Below, in pieces: positions 10,634-19,190 of a DNA stretch of 64,000 nucleotides. The DNA comes from Altererythrobacter sp. TH136. Lineage in GTDB: Bacteria; Pseudomonadota; Alphaproteobacteria; Sphingomonadales; Sphingomonadaceae. Below the pieces are notes generated by a model. The model worked only from the letters and a program-made list of their open reading frames with translations, did no database searches and was not told the DNA's origin. The first letter of the stretch is position 1, and each line of letters begins with the position of its first letter. The translations under genes were made by a program, and so were the position numbers. The stretch spans positions 1,411,501-1,475,500 of the forward strand of contig NZ_CP041409.1 of the NCBI RefSeq assembly GCF_007065885.1. The letters are read 5' to 3'.

Positions 10634-12082
10634 TCAAAACCAAGTTCTAATGCCAACGAGGAATTGGAAGCCGCCCACATCCTCGCCTTCGTCGCGCAAA
10701 TATCGCGCGGTCCTTCCGAAGGCACGTTGGTACTGAACGCCGATATACGGAGCGAACTCGCGGCGGATGTCGTACCGAAGGCGTACACCCAGCTCGGCCT
10801 CCGACAGGCCTGCTCCGACGCCGATCTCTGGACTGTTCTGAGCCGCCAGGTCGAACTCGAAACGTGGTTGCAGGATCAGCCGCTGGGTGATCCGCTGATC
10901 GTAATAGCCACCAGCGCGGGCCATGAGCTCGCCCTTGTTAGACAGGAACAAGGCCGCCTCAAGGTCGAAAAAGCTCGGCGCGAGCCCTTCGAGCTGGACC
11001 GTCGCATACACCCGGGAGGGGTTGGGCCTGAAGTCGTAGCGAAGGCCGCCCTGCACGTTCCAGTAGGGACCGATCGCGTGGCTATAGAGAGCCTGCACTT
11101 CGGCGCTCTCGACACTATCGCCGAAGGCTCCCTCGCCCTCGGTCTTCAGCCAAAGGCGGTTTATGTCCCCGCCATACCATCCTTCCACTTCCCAGCCGTA
11201 GCCGTCAGCACCCTTGACCGCGCGATACTCGGCGATGTTCGCCAGCACCTGGAACAGCTTCTGGCCGCCATGGAATTCGTTGAGGTGATGACGGCCCATC
11301 TCCATGGACGGAGTGCCAAAGAAAGCGTCGGCAGCGTTGGCGACCGGCACCATGGGTGCCGGGGCATTTCCTGCAGGCAGATCGGTGCCTTCCAGCGCCT
11401 GAGACGCGGCAGGTGTGCAGTGACCCATCGCGGCGTGCTCGGGCAGACATGCGGGCTGTTGGGGGGCTTGCGGCGCCGGAGACGCAAGCGTGCAATGCCC
11501 CATCGCCGCGTGCTCCGGCAGACACGCCGGCGGGGGCGCCGGAGCAGGCCGGGTCGTACAATGCCCCATGGCTGCATGTTCAGGCAAGCAAGCGGTCTGA
11601 ACTGGCGCGGCGCGCTTCGGGACCGGAGTAGCGCAATGCCCCATCGCGGCATGCTCCGGCAAACAAGCCGGCTGAGCCGGTGCAGAGGACTGAGCGGCCG
11701 GCGTTGTGCAATGCCCCATCGCCGCGTGCTCTGGCAAACAAGTGGTCTGGAACCCCGTCGCAGCCGGTCTCGCCGTTGTTGGGACCGGCGCGGCAGGCGC
11801 TTTCTGGACGGGCGCCGCCGTGCAGTGGCCCATGGCGGCGTGCTCGGGAAGGCATGCAGCGGCTACCGGCGTTGCCGCGGATGTCGGCGAGGGTGGCGCA
11901 GACTGTGGCGGCCGTGCGTTCGATGGTGCGGGGGTGCAATGTCCCGCCGCCGCGTGCTCGGGCGTGCACGTCGCGCCTGCCGCCGCGGGTTGAGCAGTCG
12001 ACACTTCACTCTGCGCACCGACCGGGGAAGCCAGCCAAAGCATCCCCGCAGTCGTCAGCGCGAGCTTAAGAAACGAGGTCAT
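10634..12082 (-). CDS. copB: Copper resistance outer-membrane protein CopB with seven PEHAAMGHC repeats
   Basis: 482 residues. After a signal peptide (LASPVGAQS) about 200 residues of Pro/Ala linker hold seven copies of C-(L/T)PEHAA(M/A)GH-C, with the Cys pairs at about 39/49, 77/87, 115/125, 140/150, 165/175, 187/197 and 212/222. From about residue 255 the CopB domain follows: MEMGRHHLNEFHGGQK, then beta-barrel strands ending in the outer-membrane C-terminal Phe (VGIRTWF). CopB normally has Met/His-rich repeats before the barrel; here a Cys/His/Met repeat takes their place. The start overlaps the end of copA by 17 bases, showing coupling. It probably binds or exports copper at the outer membrane. 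Confidence 0.92.
   Translation of the reverse strand: MTSFLKLALTTAGMLWLASPVGAQSEVSTAQPAAAGATCTPEHAAAGHCTPAPSNARPPQSAPPSPTSAATPVAAACLPEHAAMGHCTAAPVQKAPAAPVPTTARPAATGFQTTCLPEHAAMGHCTTPAAQSSAPAQPACLPEHAAMGHCATPVPKRAAPVQTACLPEHAAMGHCTTRPAPAPPPACLPEHAAMGHCTLASPAPQAPQQPACLPEHAAMGHCTPAASQALEGTDLPAGNAPAPMVPVANAADAFFGTPSMEMGRHHLNEFHGGQKLFQVLANIAEYRAVKGADGYGWEVEGWYGGDINRLWLKTEGEGAFGDSVESAEVQALYSHAIGPYWNVQGGLRYDFRPNPSRVYATVQLEGLAPSFFDLEAALFLSNKGELMARAGGYYDQRITQRLILQPRFEFDLAAQNSPEIGVGAGLSEAELGVRLRYDIRREFAPYIGVQYQRAFGRTARYLRDEGEDVGGFQFLVGIRTWF
11417..11968 (-). repeat. Coding tandem-like repeats, seven C-x9-C copper-ligand motifs
   Basis: Seven degenerate DNA repeats inside copB, each encoding Cys, Pro-Glu-His, Met (Ala in the first), Gly-His-Cys, separated by variable Pro/Ala linkers of 14 to 27 residues. 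The core is nearly invariant while the linkers vary, which argues for selection on the motif. Confidence 0.9.
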
Positions 12083-14162
12083 TTTGGGTGTCTCCCTGGA
12101 GGGGGCGGACGGTGACGACGCGCATCATTCCCGCAGTCATGTGGTAGAGGTTGTGGCAGTGGAACGCCCAGTCACCCGCGGCATCGGCGGTGACGTCGAA
12201 GGTCATCTTGCCGCCGGGTGGAACGTTCACCGTGTGCTTGCGCGGCCCGTATGCCCCGTGGCCCGTTACCAGCTCGAAGAAATGTCCGTGAAGGTGGATC
12301 GGGTGCGGCATCATCGTATCGTTGACCAATGTCACGCGAACACGCTCATTAAGGCGGAAGGGGATCGGCTCAGCGGGCTCACTAAGTTTCACCCCGTCGA
12401 AAGACCACATGTAGCGTTCCATATTGCCAGTCAGGTGCACCTCGAGCTGGCGCGAGGGGGCCCGGACGTCTGGATTGCGATCTAGGGCGCGCAGATCCCT
12501 ATAGGTCAGGACCCGGTGATCCATCCCCTCAAGGCCCTGCGGCGGCTCCGCGGTGCGGTCCGTCGGCATCGGCGAGATGCTCTGGACGCCCGGGTTCTTG
12601 TCCACCTGAGGAGCATTGCGGAAATCACGCATGCTCATTGAACCGTGATCCATGCCGGCCATGGCTTCGCCCTGCCCAGTCATCCCGGGCATAGTGCTGT
12701 GGTCCATCCCAGCCATGCTCGCGCCCGCCACTGGCGTGGCTGCCGTTGCGGCGGATCCTGCGCTCGCGGCCGAGTGGCCCATTGCCGCATGATCCATTCC
12801 AGTCATAGCAGCCGCGCCCGCCGCAGGCATCGCTGCCGCGGCTGCGACTCCTCCTGTTGCTGCTGCGATCGCCCCGTGGTCGGTGGGCCCGCTCCAGCCG
12901 GTGAGCTGCGAGAGCTTACGTGAAGCGTTTTGCTCCGCGGATGGATCAACACCGCGCACTACGGCGACGTTGGGCTGGTTCGGCCCATCCGTCGCCATGC
13001 CCGCCATATTGGAGTGGTCCATCCCTTCCATCCCGCTCATGTCGCCCATGCCCATGTCCTTCATGGTGAGCAGGGGCCGTGGCCGGAGGGGAGGTACTGG
13101 AGCCGACATGCCCTCGCGCGGGGCCAAGGTCGCTCGGCCGAGGCCAGAGCGATCAATGGACTCGCTTACAAAGGTGTAGGCCCGGTCCTGTGGATTGACG
13201 ACCACGTCGAATGTTTCAGCGACGCCGATCTGGAGCTCGTCCACGGTGACCGGCCGCACGTTTTGGCCGTCAGCTTGTACCACCGTCATCGGGAGGTCCG
13301 GAATTCGCACATTGAAGTTGGTCTGGGCCGCCGCGTTGATGATCCGCAGGCGTACCCGCTCGCCGGGCTGGAACAGCGCGGTCCAGTTGTCGAAGGGCCC
13401 GTGGCCGTTGACCGTGAAGGTATATGTCGACCCCGTGACATCGGCGATGTCGGCGGGGTCCATGCGCATCTTTGCCCATTCGCGGCGCTCCTCAGCTGGG
13501 AGATCGCGACCAGCCAGCAACCCGGAAAGCGTCAGACGCTGCATGTTGAAGTACCCGCCGCCCATCTGCTTGAGCTTCTTGTAGATAGTCGCCCCACTAA
13601 GCGGGCTGTGATCGGACAACACCAGGACATGCTCACGGTCGAAAGCGACTGGGTCAGGACCGGCTGGATCGATTACAATTGGCCCGTAGAGACCATCTTC
13701 CTCCTGATAGGCGGAGTGCGAATGATACCAGTAGGTACCAGACTGAATCACATCAAACTCGTAGTCGAAGGTGGAGCGCGGCATGATCCCGGGGAAACTT
13801 ACCCCCGGCACCCCATCCATAGCGAACGGCACCAGCAGACCGTGCCAATGGATTGAGCTTTCTTCATCTAGCGTATTGCGCACCCTCAACCGAACGCGCT
13901 GGCCCTCTTTGAGCCTGACAAGAGGCGCCGGAACTGTCCCATTTACGCCGATCGCGCGGCCGGATTTACCATCGACGCGCACGTTCACTGGACCGATCGT
14001 CAGGGCGATATCGGTTCCGGTGACGGTGGGCAGGGGCGCCACGAGTCCCGCGCTGCCGGATTGCGCCCATGCGGGCAGAGCGGCTGCAAAACCAGCGCCG
14101 GCTCCGCCGAGTGCCACGGCGCGCAGAAACTGCCGCCGCTCAAAAGCGAGCTTATCAATCAT
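12066..14162 (-). CDS. copA: Copper resistance multicopper oxidase CopA
   Basis: 698 residues. A twin-arginine signal (ERRQFLRA, about 8-15) directs folded export. The copper-site motifs are all visible: HWHG at about 105-108, WYHSHS at about 145-150, HPIHLHGHFF in the last domain and HCHNLYHMTAGM from about 668 with the type 1 Cys. Between domains 2 and 3 lies a long Met/His-rich insert (GMDHSNMAGM, MDHAAMGHS, MDHSTMPGM) typical of CopA/PcoA and likely to bind many Cu(I) ions. It probably oxidises Cu(I) to Cu(II) in the periplasm. It is upstream of and overlaps copB. Confidence 0.96.
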   Translation of the reverse strand: MIDKLAFERRQFLRAVALGGAGAGFAAALPAWAQSGSAGLVAPLPTVTGTDIALTIGPVNVRVDGKSGRAIGVNGTVPAPLVRLKEGQRVRLRVRNTLDEESSIHWHGLLVPFAMDGVPGVSFPGIMPRSTFDYEFDVIQSGTYWYHSHSAYQEEDGLYGPIVIDPAGPDPVAFDREHVLVLSDHSPLSGATIYKKLKQMGGGYFNMQRLTLSGLLAGRDLPAEERREWAKMRMDPADIADVTGSTYTFTVNGHGPFDNWTALFQPGERVRLRIINAAAQTNFNVRIPDLPMTVVQADGQNVRPVTVDELQIGVAETFDVVVNPQDRAYTFVSESIDRSGLGRATLAPREGMSAPVPPLRPRPLLTMKDMGMGDMSGMEGMDHSNMAGMATDGPNQPNVAVVRGVDPSAEQNASRKLSQLTGWSGPTDHGAIAAATGGVAAAAAMPAAGAAAMTGMDHAAMGHSAASAGSAATAATPVAGASMAGMDHSTMPGMTGQGEAMAGMDHGSMSMRDFRNAPQVDKNPGVQSISPMPTDRTAEPPQGLEGMDHRVLTYRDLRALDRNPDVRAPSRQLEVHLTGNMERYMWSFDGVKLSEPAEPIPFRLNERVRVTLVNDTMMPHPIHLHGHFFELVTGHGAYGPRKHTVNVPPGGKMTFDVTADAAGDWAFHCHNLYHMTAGMMRVVTVRPLQGDTQNDLVS

Positions 14163-14246
14163 CTTGGTTCCTCGAAGGAGACACAGTGCAGAATCGCGCC
14201 AGTGCGCGGAGCGGCCCTTTCAGACCACTCCGCGCAACATCAGCGA

Positions 14247-14513
14247 CTAGTGCTTGTGGCCTGCCGGTGCGGCGCCTTGACCCGCAGCTGGGCCAGAGTG
14301 GCCAGCATGGGGATCGGCAGGCTTAGCGGCGTCGCCCATCGAGGAATGGTCCATCTTTGAATGGTCCATTCCCTTGCAGCAGCCGCATTCTTTGCCCTCG
14401 GCCTTCATCTTCGCGCAGCAGCCCTTTTCAGCTGCGGGAGCGGAAGGTGTTTGCGCGTGAGCGACAGTCGGCAGAGCGATCGTCAAGGCGATCGCACCAA
14501 ATATCTTGTTCAT
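14247..14513 (-). CDS. Small exported Cys/His/Met-rich copper-binding protein
   Basis: 88 residues from the ATG at 14513 (AAAGG upstream); a longer frame exists but lacks a better start. A signal peptide ends AHAQ, followed by KGCCAKMKAEGKECGCCKGM with two CC pairs, then MDHSKMDHSSMG and HAGHSG runs. The density of thiol, thioether and imidazole ligands indicates a periplasmic copper chaperone or sponge. It lies immediately upstream of copA in the operon. Confidence 0.82.
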   Translation of the reverse strand: MNKIFGAIALTIALPTVAHAQTPSAPAAEKGCCAKMKAEGKECGCCKGMDHSKMDHSSMGDAAKPADPHAGHSGPAAGQGAAPAGHKH

Positions 14514-14547
14514 CTTGAAGCCTTTCGTGAAATCGTGAAGGTCGATT

Positions 14548-14901
14548 TCACGCACGTCGCGGAGGCGGCGTGGGCAAATGAATGATGAAGCTTGGCCCGT
14601 TCTCACTGAGCACTGTGTGGGGAACAGCGGAAACTATGCTACTGCCAACCATTAAGGCAATCGGCGGCACGGCGAGCGCAGAGCACATCGCTGCGCAGCA
14701 CACTTTGGCTCCAGCATGACCTTTCGGCTCAGACTTCTCGTCGTGGCACTCCCCGCCCTTCTGCATCTGCTCGAGGTGACTCGATGGAGCCATCGCCATC
14801 GCGGCGCCGCTTTGAACAGCCAAGGGCCCCCACATAAGCGTGAGCGCGGCAAACACCGCAAGAAGCCTTCGGAGGCGGGTCCAGGAAGACGGAATGATCA
14901 T
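14548..14901 (-). CDS. Small exported or membrane Cys-rich protein, first gene of the cop operon
   Basis: 117 residues, ATG at 14901 with AGGAAA close upstream. The N terminus has one hydrophobic helix (LLAVFAALTLMWGPLAV) likely to be a signal peptide; then comes a His/Cys region (GGECHDEKSEPKGHAGAKVCCAAMC) and a second hydrophobic stretch (ALAVPPIALMVGSSIV). This resembles DUF2946-like proteins that precede copper genes. The nearest promoter is the MerR-type site at 14984-15014, so it is probably the first gene transcribed. Confidence 0.7.
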   Translation of the reverse strand: MIIPSSWTRLRRLLAVFAALTLMWGPLAVQSGAAMAMAPSSHLEQMQKGGECHDEKSEPKGHAGAKVCCAAMCSALAVPPIALMVGSSIVSAVPHTVLSENGPSFIIHLPTPPPRRA

Positions 14902-14983
14902 TTTCCTGTGGCGCTAACTCTACCTTGGCAAGATGGTTCCGGCACGTAGACGCGGAAACGAAGCGTGGTCATTGTGCTGACCC

Positions 14984-15014
14984 TAATACCATATGTACTA
15001 TAGTACAGAGTCAA
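14984..15014 (-). promoter_or_regulatory. MerR-family-type promoter/operator for the cop operon
   Basis: On the minus strand TTGACT (15009-15014) is separated by 19 bases from a weak -10 (GTATTA, 14984-14989). The over-long spacer holds the dyad GTACTATAGTAC (14995-15006). This is the layout of promoters twisted open by metal-loaded MerR-family activators. The first gene starts about 83 bases downstream. Confidence 0.82.
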
Positions 15015-15163
15015 GCCGTTTTTGAGACGGAGCAACTGCCGGTCTCGCTAGGCCATTTCGATGGTGGGAAACAGGCCTCAACGGCGGCTGCGGAAGACCT
15101 TAAACTGCTTCGGTACGTGAGCTGACTGTGTGAGCCAACCTGCGACCCAATCCATTCGAGCGA

Positions 15164-15955
15164 TCAAGGGTGCATGCTCAGCGGGAGCATCGCGAGCGCC
15201 CCGAAGCTCATCCAGAGGGCCATCGCGATCATCATCAGATTCTCGGTCAGCGAGATGAAGCCGAGAGGTACATTGCTCGATCCGCCAACGCAGGCACACT
15301 TGAGCTCACGCTTGTCGATGTAGACCGCCTTGAACACTGAGACGGCGCCGATCGTGGCGATGAACAGCGCGAGCGGCGCGGAGAGCCACGTCAGCGCTCC
15401 CGCGGCCATGAGAACTCCGGCGAGGCCTTCGGCATAAGGGTAGATGTAGCTGTAAGGCACCCACCGCTTCGCAAGCAGGTCGTAGTTGAGGAACATCGTC
15501 GCGAAAGTCTCGATGTTCTGCAGCTTGAGCAACGCCAGCACGATCATCGAGAAGGCGATGAACCACTCCGCCGCGCGGAGGGTAAGGGGGCTGCCCGTCA
15601 CGGCGAAACTCGCGGCGCCCGCCATCAGCGCCGTCATGGTGAACAGCGCGATGACCGGACGGTAGCTCGTCGCCTTAGGGTCAGCGACTGGTTTGCCCAG
15701 GTGCCGCCGCAGATCGTCGTAGCCGCCGATCCGCCGGCCGCCGATGAAGACTTGCGGCGTAGTCGCAACGCCATGGTCGGCCTTGAACGCGTCCGTTTCC
15801 TCGCGTGTGGTGAGGTGGTGATCTTCCACTTCGTAGCCGGCGCGCTTCAGAACATGGATCGCCTTCAGGCCATATGGGCAGGTGTGTTTCGGCATCACCA
15901 TGCGGTAAATGACCGCCTTGTTAACGGGGGCCGGATGGTCGCTCATGTCCGACAT
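15164..15955 (-). CDS. Glutaredoxin fused to MauE/DoxX-like membrane protein
   Basis: 263 residues, ATG preceded by AAGGAG. About residues 14-90 are a glutaredoxin domain with the motif HTCPYGLKAIHVLKRAGY (a CPYG monothiol-type site) and the TTPQVFIGGRRIGGYDDL segment. About 98-260 are a four-helix MauE/DoxX-like membrane domain containing CACVGGSSNVPLG, a conserved cysteine pair in these fusions. It probably passes thiol electrons across or within the membrane for metal or disulfide homeostasis. It is divergent from the merR gene and its own MerR-type operator lies 32 bases upstream, so it is likely metal-induced. Confidence 0.87.
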   Translation of the reverse strand: MSDMSDHPAPVNKAVIYRMVMPKHTCPYGLKAIHVLKRAGYEVEDHHLTTREETDAFKADHGVATTPQVFIGGRRIGGYDDLRRHLGKPVADPKATSYRPVIALFTMTALMAGAASFAVTGSPLTLRAAEWFIAFSMIVLALLKLQNIETFATMFLNYDLLAKRWVPYSYIYPYAEGLAGVLMAAGALTWLSAPLALFIATIGAVSVFKAVYIDKRELKCACVGGSSNVPLGFISLTENLMMIAMALWMSFGALAMLPLSMHP

Positions 15956-15986
15956 TTCACGTCTCCTTGTGATCTCGTCGGCACCG

Positions 15987-16017
15987 ATATAGGTTGCGTA
16001 CTATGGTACAGAGTCAA
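15987..16017 (-). promoter_or_regulatory. MerR-family-type promoter/operator between glutaredoxin gene and merR
   Basis: Minus strand: TTGACT (16012-16017), 19-base spacer with the dyad GTACCATAGTAC (15998-16009), -10 CTATAT (15987-15992). It shares TTGACTCTGTAC and TAGTAC with the cop operator 1 kb away. The proposed regulator start codon lies inside it, so binding may also repress the regulator. Confidence 0.86.
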
Positions 16018-16416
16018 GAGATATCTTCACTGACAATTGGGCGTTTGGCTGCTGCCGGTGGAGTTGGTGTCGAAACCGTTCGTTTCTATCAGCGGCGCGG
16101 GCTTCTCAAGGTTCCCGCACAGGAAACGGGCATTCGCCGGTATGGGGCCGATGACCTGCGTCGGTTGCAGTTCATCAAGCAGGCACAGGTGGCCGGGTTC
16201 ACCCTTGAACAGATCAAGGAGCTTCTAGCGCTCGACTCAACGCAGGATCGCAGCCGTGCCCGCGAGTTGGCGCTCGGGCGCCTCGAAGCACTCGACGGAA
16301 AGGTGGCGGAGCTCAATAAGGCGAGGGACGCTCTGCGCGCGTTGGCAGAGAAGTGCAGCGAAGGCAGCACCGGCCCGTGTCCGATACTGAGATCCTTCGA
16401 TGGCCTGATCGATTGA
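16003..16416 (+). CDS. MerR-family metal-responsive regulator, CueR-like sensor loop
   Basis: 137 residues from the ATG at 16003, which lies inside the operator; an in-frame TTG at 15994 is the alternative. The winged-helix N terminus is classic (TIGRLAAAGGVGVETVRFYQRRGLL ... RRYGADDLRRLQFIKQAQ). A dimerisation helix follows, and near the C terminus C118 and C126 (KCSEGSTGPCP) form a C-x7-C loop as in CueR. The cysteine that MerR proper uses for Hg(II) near the start of the long helix is absent. It probably senses Cu(I) or a similar ion and drives both the glutaredoxin gene and the cop operon. Confidence 0.88.
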   Translation: MVQSQEISSLTIGRLAAAGGVGVETVRFYQRRGLLKVPAQETGIRRYGADDLRRLQFIKQAQVAGFTLEQIKELLALDSTQDRSRARELALGRLEALDGKVAELNKARDALRALAEKCSEGSTGPCPILRSFDGLID

Positions 16417-16610
16417 CGCAAAGCATCGTTTCTTCTGTGAAGACCAAGAGATGATCGACGCCGCGGTTGGGAGGCATCACACCCAGCAACGTGAGGTGCT
16501 CAAGCAAGGTTTGCTCTGCGAGAAGATCTTCCGGCAGAGCTGTCACGAATGGGGCTAGACCGGCGATTCGCTATGCCGGGCCGCCGCAGTGCGCGGAAGG
16601 AGGTCACAAG

Positions 16611-17597
16611 TTGGATTGGTTCTGTCTCACAGCAGGCGTCGTCGTCGTAATTGCGGCTCTAATCGATACCATCTGGACCACCCTCTGGGTCGGGGGTGGC
16701 GCCGGTCCGATAGCCCGTGCCGCCTCCTATCTTGCTTGGCGTCTCGTGAGCTTGATCAACTCACACCGACTGATGATCATGGCCGGGCCGCTGGTTTTAA
16801 CGATCACTGTGGCCACCTGGTTGTCCCTGTTGTGGGCTGGGTGGTTCCTGGTGTTCTGGTCATACCCACCGTCGCTACTGAGTAGCTCGACAGAAGCAGT
16901 CGCAGACTTCAGCGACCGCATCTACTTCGTTGGATACACAATCTTTACCTTAGGGAACGGCGACTTCTCCCCGAGCGGGGGGAGCTGGCAGGTCGCTACT
17001 GCTCTCGCGTCAGGCACCGGACTGTTCACGGCGACGCTCGCGATCACTTATCTGATATCCGTCATATCGGCAGCGGTCTCTGCGCGCGCCTTTGCCGCTG
17101 AAGTACGAGGGCTAGGGAACACTCCGGCAGAGGCCGTTGCCGCTGGGTGGGATGGGAATAGCTACTCAGGGTTGTCACTGCCCTTAAACAGCATCGCCAG
17201 CCAGCTGACGAAACTCAGCCAACAGTATCTGGCCTACCCGGTCTTCCAGTACTTCCATTCAGATGAGGCAGGGAAGTCGCCGATCGTCGGCCTGGCTCGG
17301 CTCGATCAAGTTCTGATGATCGCAGCGCACGGTGTACCAGACCGATTCCGACCACCAGAAGTGATTCTTAACTCGGCGCGCTCCGCGATTGTGAACGTTC
17401 TTGAGGCGCTCCCAAAGCACTTCACAAAACCAGTGGGCGCCCCTCTTCCGATTCCATCACTCGATGCACTGCGCTCCCGGGGGCAGCCAGTTGTACCGGA
17501 GGATGAGTTTGCGATTGAGGTCGGTTCAGAGCAGGATCGCCGTAAGCGGCTGCACGGTTTGCTGATTGCTCATGGCTGGGGAGTTGAAGACATCTGA
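16611..17597 (+). CDS. Potassium-channel-family membrane protein
   Basis: 328 residues from a TTG at 16611, chosen because AAGGAGG lies six bases before it and the protein then begins directly with a helix (LDWFCLTAGVVVVIAALID). Other helices are near 55-85 (LVLTITVATWLSLLWAGWFLVFW) and after the pore (TALASGTGLFTATLAITYLIS). The pore loop reads TIFTLGNGDFSPSG, a variant of the TVGYGD selectivity filter. The C-terminal half is soluble. This is an ion-channel-like protein of the two-helix type; ion selectivity is uncertain because the Tyr of the filter is replaced by Asn. It follows merR and ends at a terminator. Confidence 0.8.
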   Translation: MDWFCLTAGVVVVIAALIDTIWTTLWVGGGAGPIARAASYLAWRLVSLINSHRLMIMAGPLVLTITVATWLSLLWAGWFLVFWSYPPSLLSSSTEAVADFSDRIYFVGYTIFTLGNGDFSPSGGSWQVATALASGTGLFTATLAITYLISVISAAVSARAFAAEVRGLGNTPAEAVAAGWDGNSYSGLSLPLNSIASQLTKLSQQYLAYPVFQYFHSDEAGKSPIVGLARLDQVLMIAAHGVPDRFRPPEVILNSARSAIVNVLEALPKHFTKPVGAPLPIPSLDALRSRGQPVVPEDEFAIEVGSEQDRRKRLHGLLIAHGWGVEDI

Positions 17598-17599
17598 GT

Positions 17600-17640
17600 C
17601 ACCCGCTGAGAGCGGCCCCGTGGAGCGCTCTCAGCGGGTG
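17600..17640. terminator. Terminator hairpin between convergent genes
   Basis: A perfect 15-bp inverted repeat (17600-17614 with 17626-17640) and an 11-base loop, located between the ends of the channel gene and the copper-storage gene. It can end transcription from both sides. Confidence 0.88.
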
Positions 17641-17647
17641 CGGGAGA

Positions 17648-18055
17648 TTAGCGGCTAAGTGACTGCGCCGCTTGATCGCATGACTCGGCGCAGCGCCGGC
17701 AGTGCTCTGCACAAATGCGACAGTGCTCGTGCATCTCGGCGTGCTTCTCACACTCTGCTGCACACGCCCTGCAGGCAATTGCGCACGCTTGCATAGCCGC
17801 GGCGATGACTTGCTCGTTGCTTCCCGTGCGGCGGATGCCCACGGTGCCGGCAGCTAGACACAGATCGGCGCAGTCCTGGTTGAGGCGAATGCACTGACGC
17901 AGCTGCTCCACCATCTCCTCCGCTAGGCAGGCATCAGCGCAGGAGATGCAGGTCTGCGCGCACGAGTAACATTCTTCGAGGCAGCGGATCAGTGCGTCAT
18001 TCGTGCTCCCCTGAACGCTGGGGTGGGTGGCAATCATCTCTTGCATATGGTGCAT
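17648..18055 (-). CDS. Four-helix-bundle copper-storage-type protein (Csp/DUF326)
   Basis: 135 residues from the ATG at 18055 (AGGAG upstream; the longer frame lacks a site). Eighteen cysteines lie in helical spacing (CLEECYSCAQTCISCADAC, CIRLNQDCADLC, CAIACRACAAEC, CRICAEHCRRCAESC) as in Csp proteins, whose bundle core stores many Cu(I) ions. There is no signal peptide, so it is probably the cytosolic type. Its place beside the cop genes fits a cytoplasmic copper buffer. Confidence 0.88.
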   Translation of the reverse strand: MHHMQEMIATHPSVQGSTNDALIRCLEECYSCAQTCISCADACLAEEMVEQLRQCIRLNQDCADLCLAAGTVGIRRTGSNEQVIAAAMQACAIACRACAAECEKHAEMHEHCRICAEHCRRCAESCDQAAQSLSR

Positions 18056-18261
18056 CGTGTTCTCCTGTCGGTTAGATGAGCCCGTGAGGCTATTTCTCGA
18101 AGGCAAGGGGCCCACAGATGTTCCCACTCATGCGAACATGCGCTCTGGACTGAGATGAACGGAGCGAGGTGCCAGCTAGAACGATGCCTTTAGCAACTGC
18201 TCGTATTCGCTCAAATGAAGCGGCTCGACATCGCGAGAAGACTCCCTGCAGCTTGACGGGG

Positions 18262-18819
18262 CTACTGAATTGCCTGTCTTGCTTCGGCCTTCATCTCAAC
18301 TGTGAGCGTCGCTGGACGTGCTGGAAGAGGTTCAAGGCCTCTTTCGCCGTTCGCCTCGATGTCGCTGATCAGCATCTTCATCTCAGCTATCTCCCGGACC
18401 TGGCTTTCGATTATCTTGTCCGCCAGCTCCCGCACGCGAGGATCGCTTATTTGTGCCTTTCGTGAATTGTTGATCGCGATCGAGTGGTGCGGGATCATCG
18501 ACTTCATGAATCGGGTGTCGTCGATAAGGGCCTGGCTCCGGTTGAGCGCCAGCAGTACGCCAGCCGCCACGAGGCCGATTGCCAGCACCGCGATTTTCGC
18601 AGCAGTTGGCTGATACATCCTCCACATGAAGCCCAGCATGACGGCAGTCATGACGCCGCCCATGATGACCGAAGAGAGCAGCCGATTGAGGCTGAAGGTG
18701 ACGTGTTCGCTGCTGTAGACCAACTGATACATGAGCAAGAACATGATCACGACCGACGTCATTATCATCGCCGCGAAACGGCTCCACCCCATCTTCATGC
18801 TATGGTCTTCGCCGTTCAT
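18262..18819 (-). CDS. DUF305 membrane protein, second copy of this architecture
   Basis: 185 residues, ATG after AAGGAGAT. Three transmembrane helices ([53 protein letters not shown]) precede the DUF305 tail with [19 protein letters not shown] and an amphipathic helix rich in Met. It is a paralogue of the gene at 8956-9450, longer at the C terminus and without the Cys after the His pair. It is a single-gene unit after the Csp gene, and a copper-related role is inferred. Confidence 0.83.
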   Translation of the reverse strand: MNGEDHSMKMGWSRFAAMIMTSVVIMFLLMYQLVYSSEHVTFSLNRLLSSVIMGGVMTAVMLGFMWRMYQPTAAKIAVLAIGLVAAGVLLALNRSQALIDDTRFMKSMIPHHSIAINNSRKAQISDPRVRELADKIIESQVREIAEMKMLISDIEANGERGLEPLPARPATLTVEMKAEARQAIQ

Positions 18820-19190
18820 CTCTGATCTCCTTAAGGCCTGTTGGTCTTAGGCAACGAGCGGCTGGAGCAATGGTTCACCGGCTGCGGGCTGCCGCTTCCG
18901 AGGCGACTGGAGTCTATGACGGTCGGGCAGTTGGCTACCTTACAAGCCGTGAGTTCGCCGGCAGCTTATCCGAGATTCGCAGCCAAGAGCTGCCAGTCCG
19001 CAATCGGCCCAATTGCTGCCGTTCCCGCTGGTCGATCCGAACGTCCGGAGCTGGGCCGGAAGCGGAATGGCCGGTTTTGTTAGGAATCGGCTGAAGAGCA
19101 GACATGCACTGATCGCTCCGCGCTCTGCTCAGCTGGTGATTGGATTTGCGAGCCGCACGATTGCGTGACTCACTTTAACCAGACGTTGGG
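18820..19190. other. Non-coding gap
   Basis: 370 bases between the divergent DUF305 and diguanylate cyclase genes. Short ORFs here show no plausible protein; it probably holds both promoters, but I see no clear operator. Confidence 0.5.

Noticed and set aside
11417-11968. Repeats could be read as a CRISPR array
   Set aside because: The repeats are in frame within copB, their units encode conserved residues, and spacers are Pro/Ala coding linkers.
10664-12115. Long ORF on the plus strand opposite copB
   Set aside because: It mirrors copB codon bias, gives a low-complexity Arg/Gly-rich product and has no start site; it is antisense to a well-supported gene.
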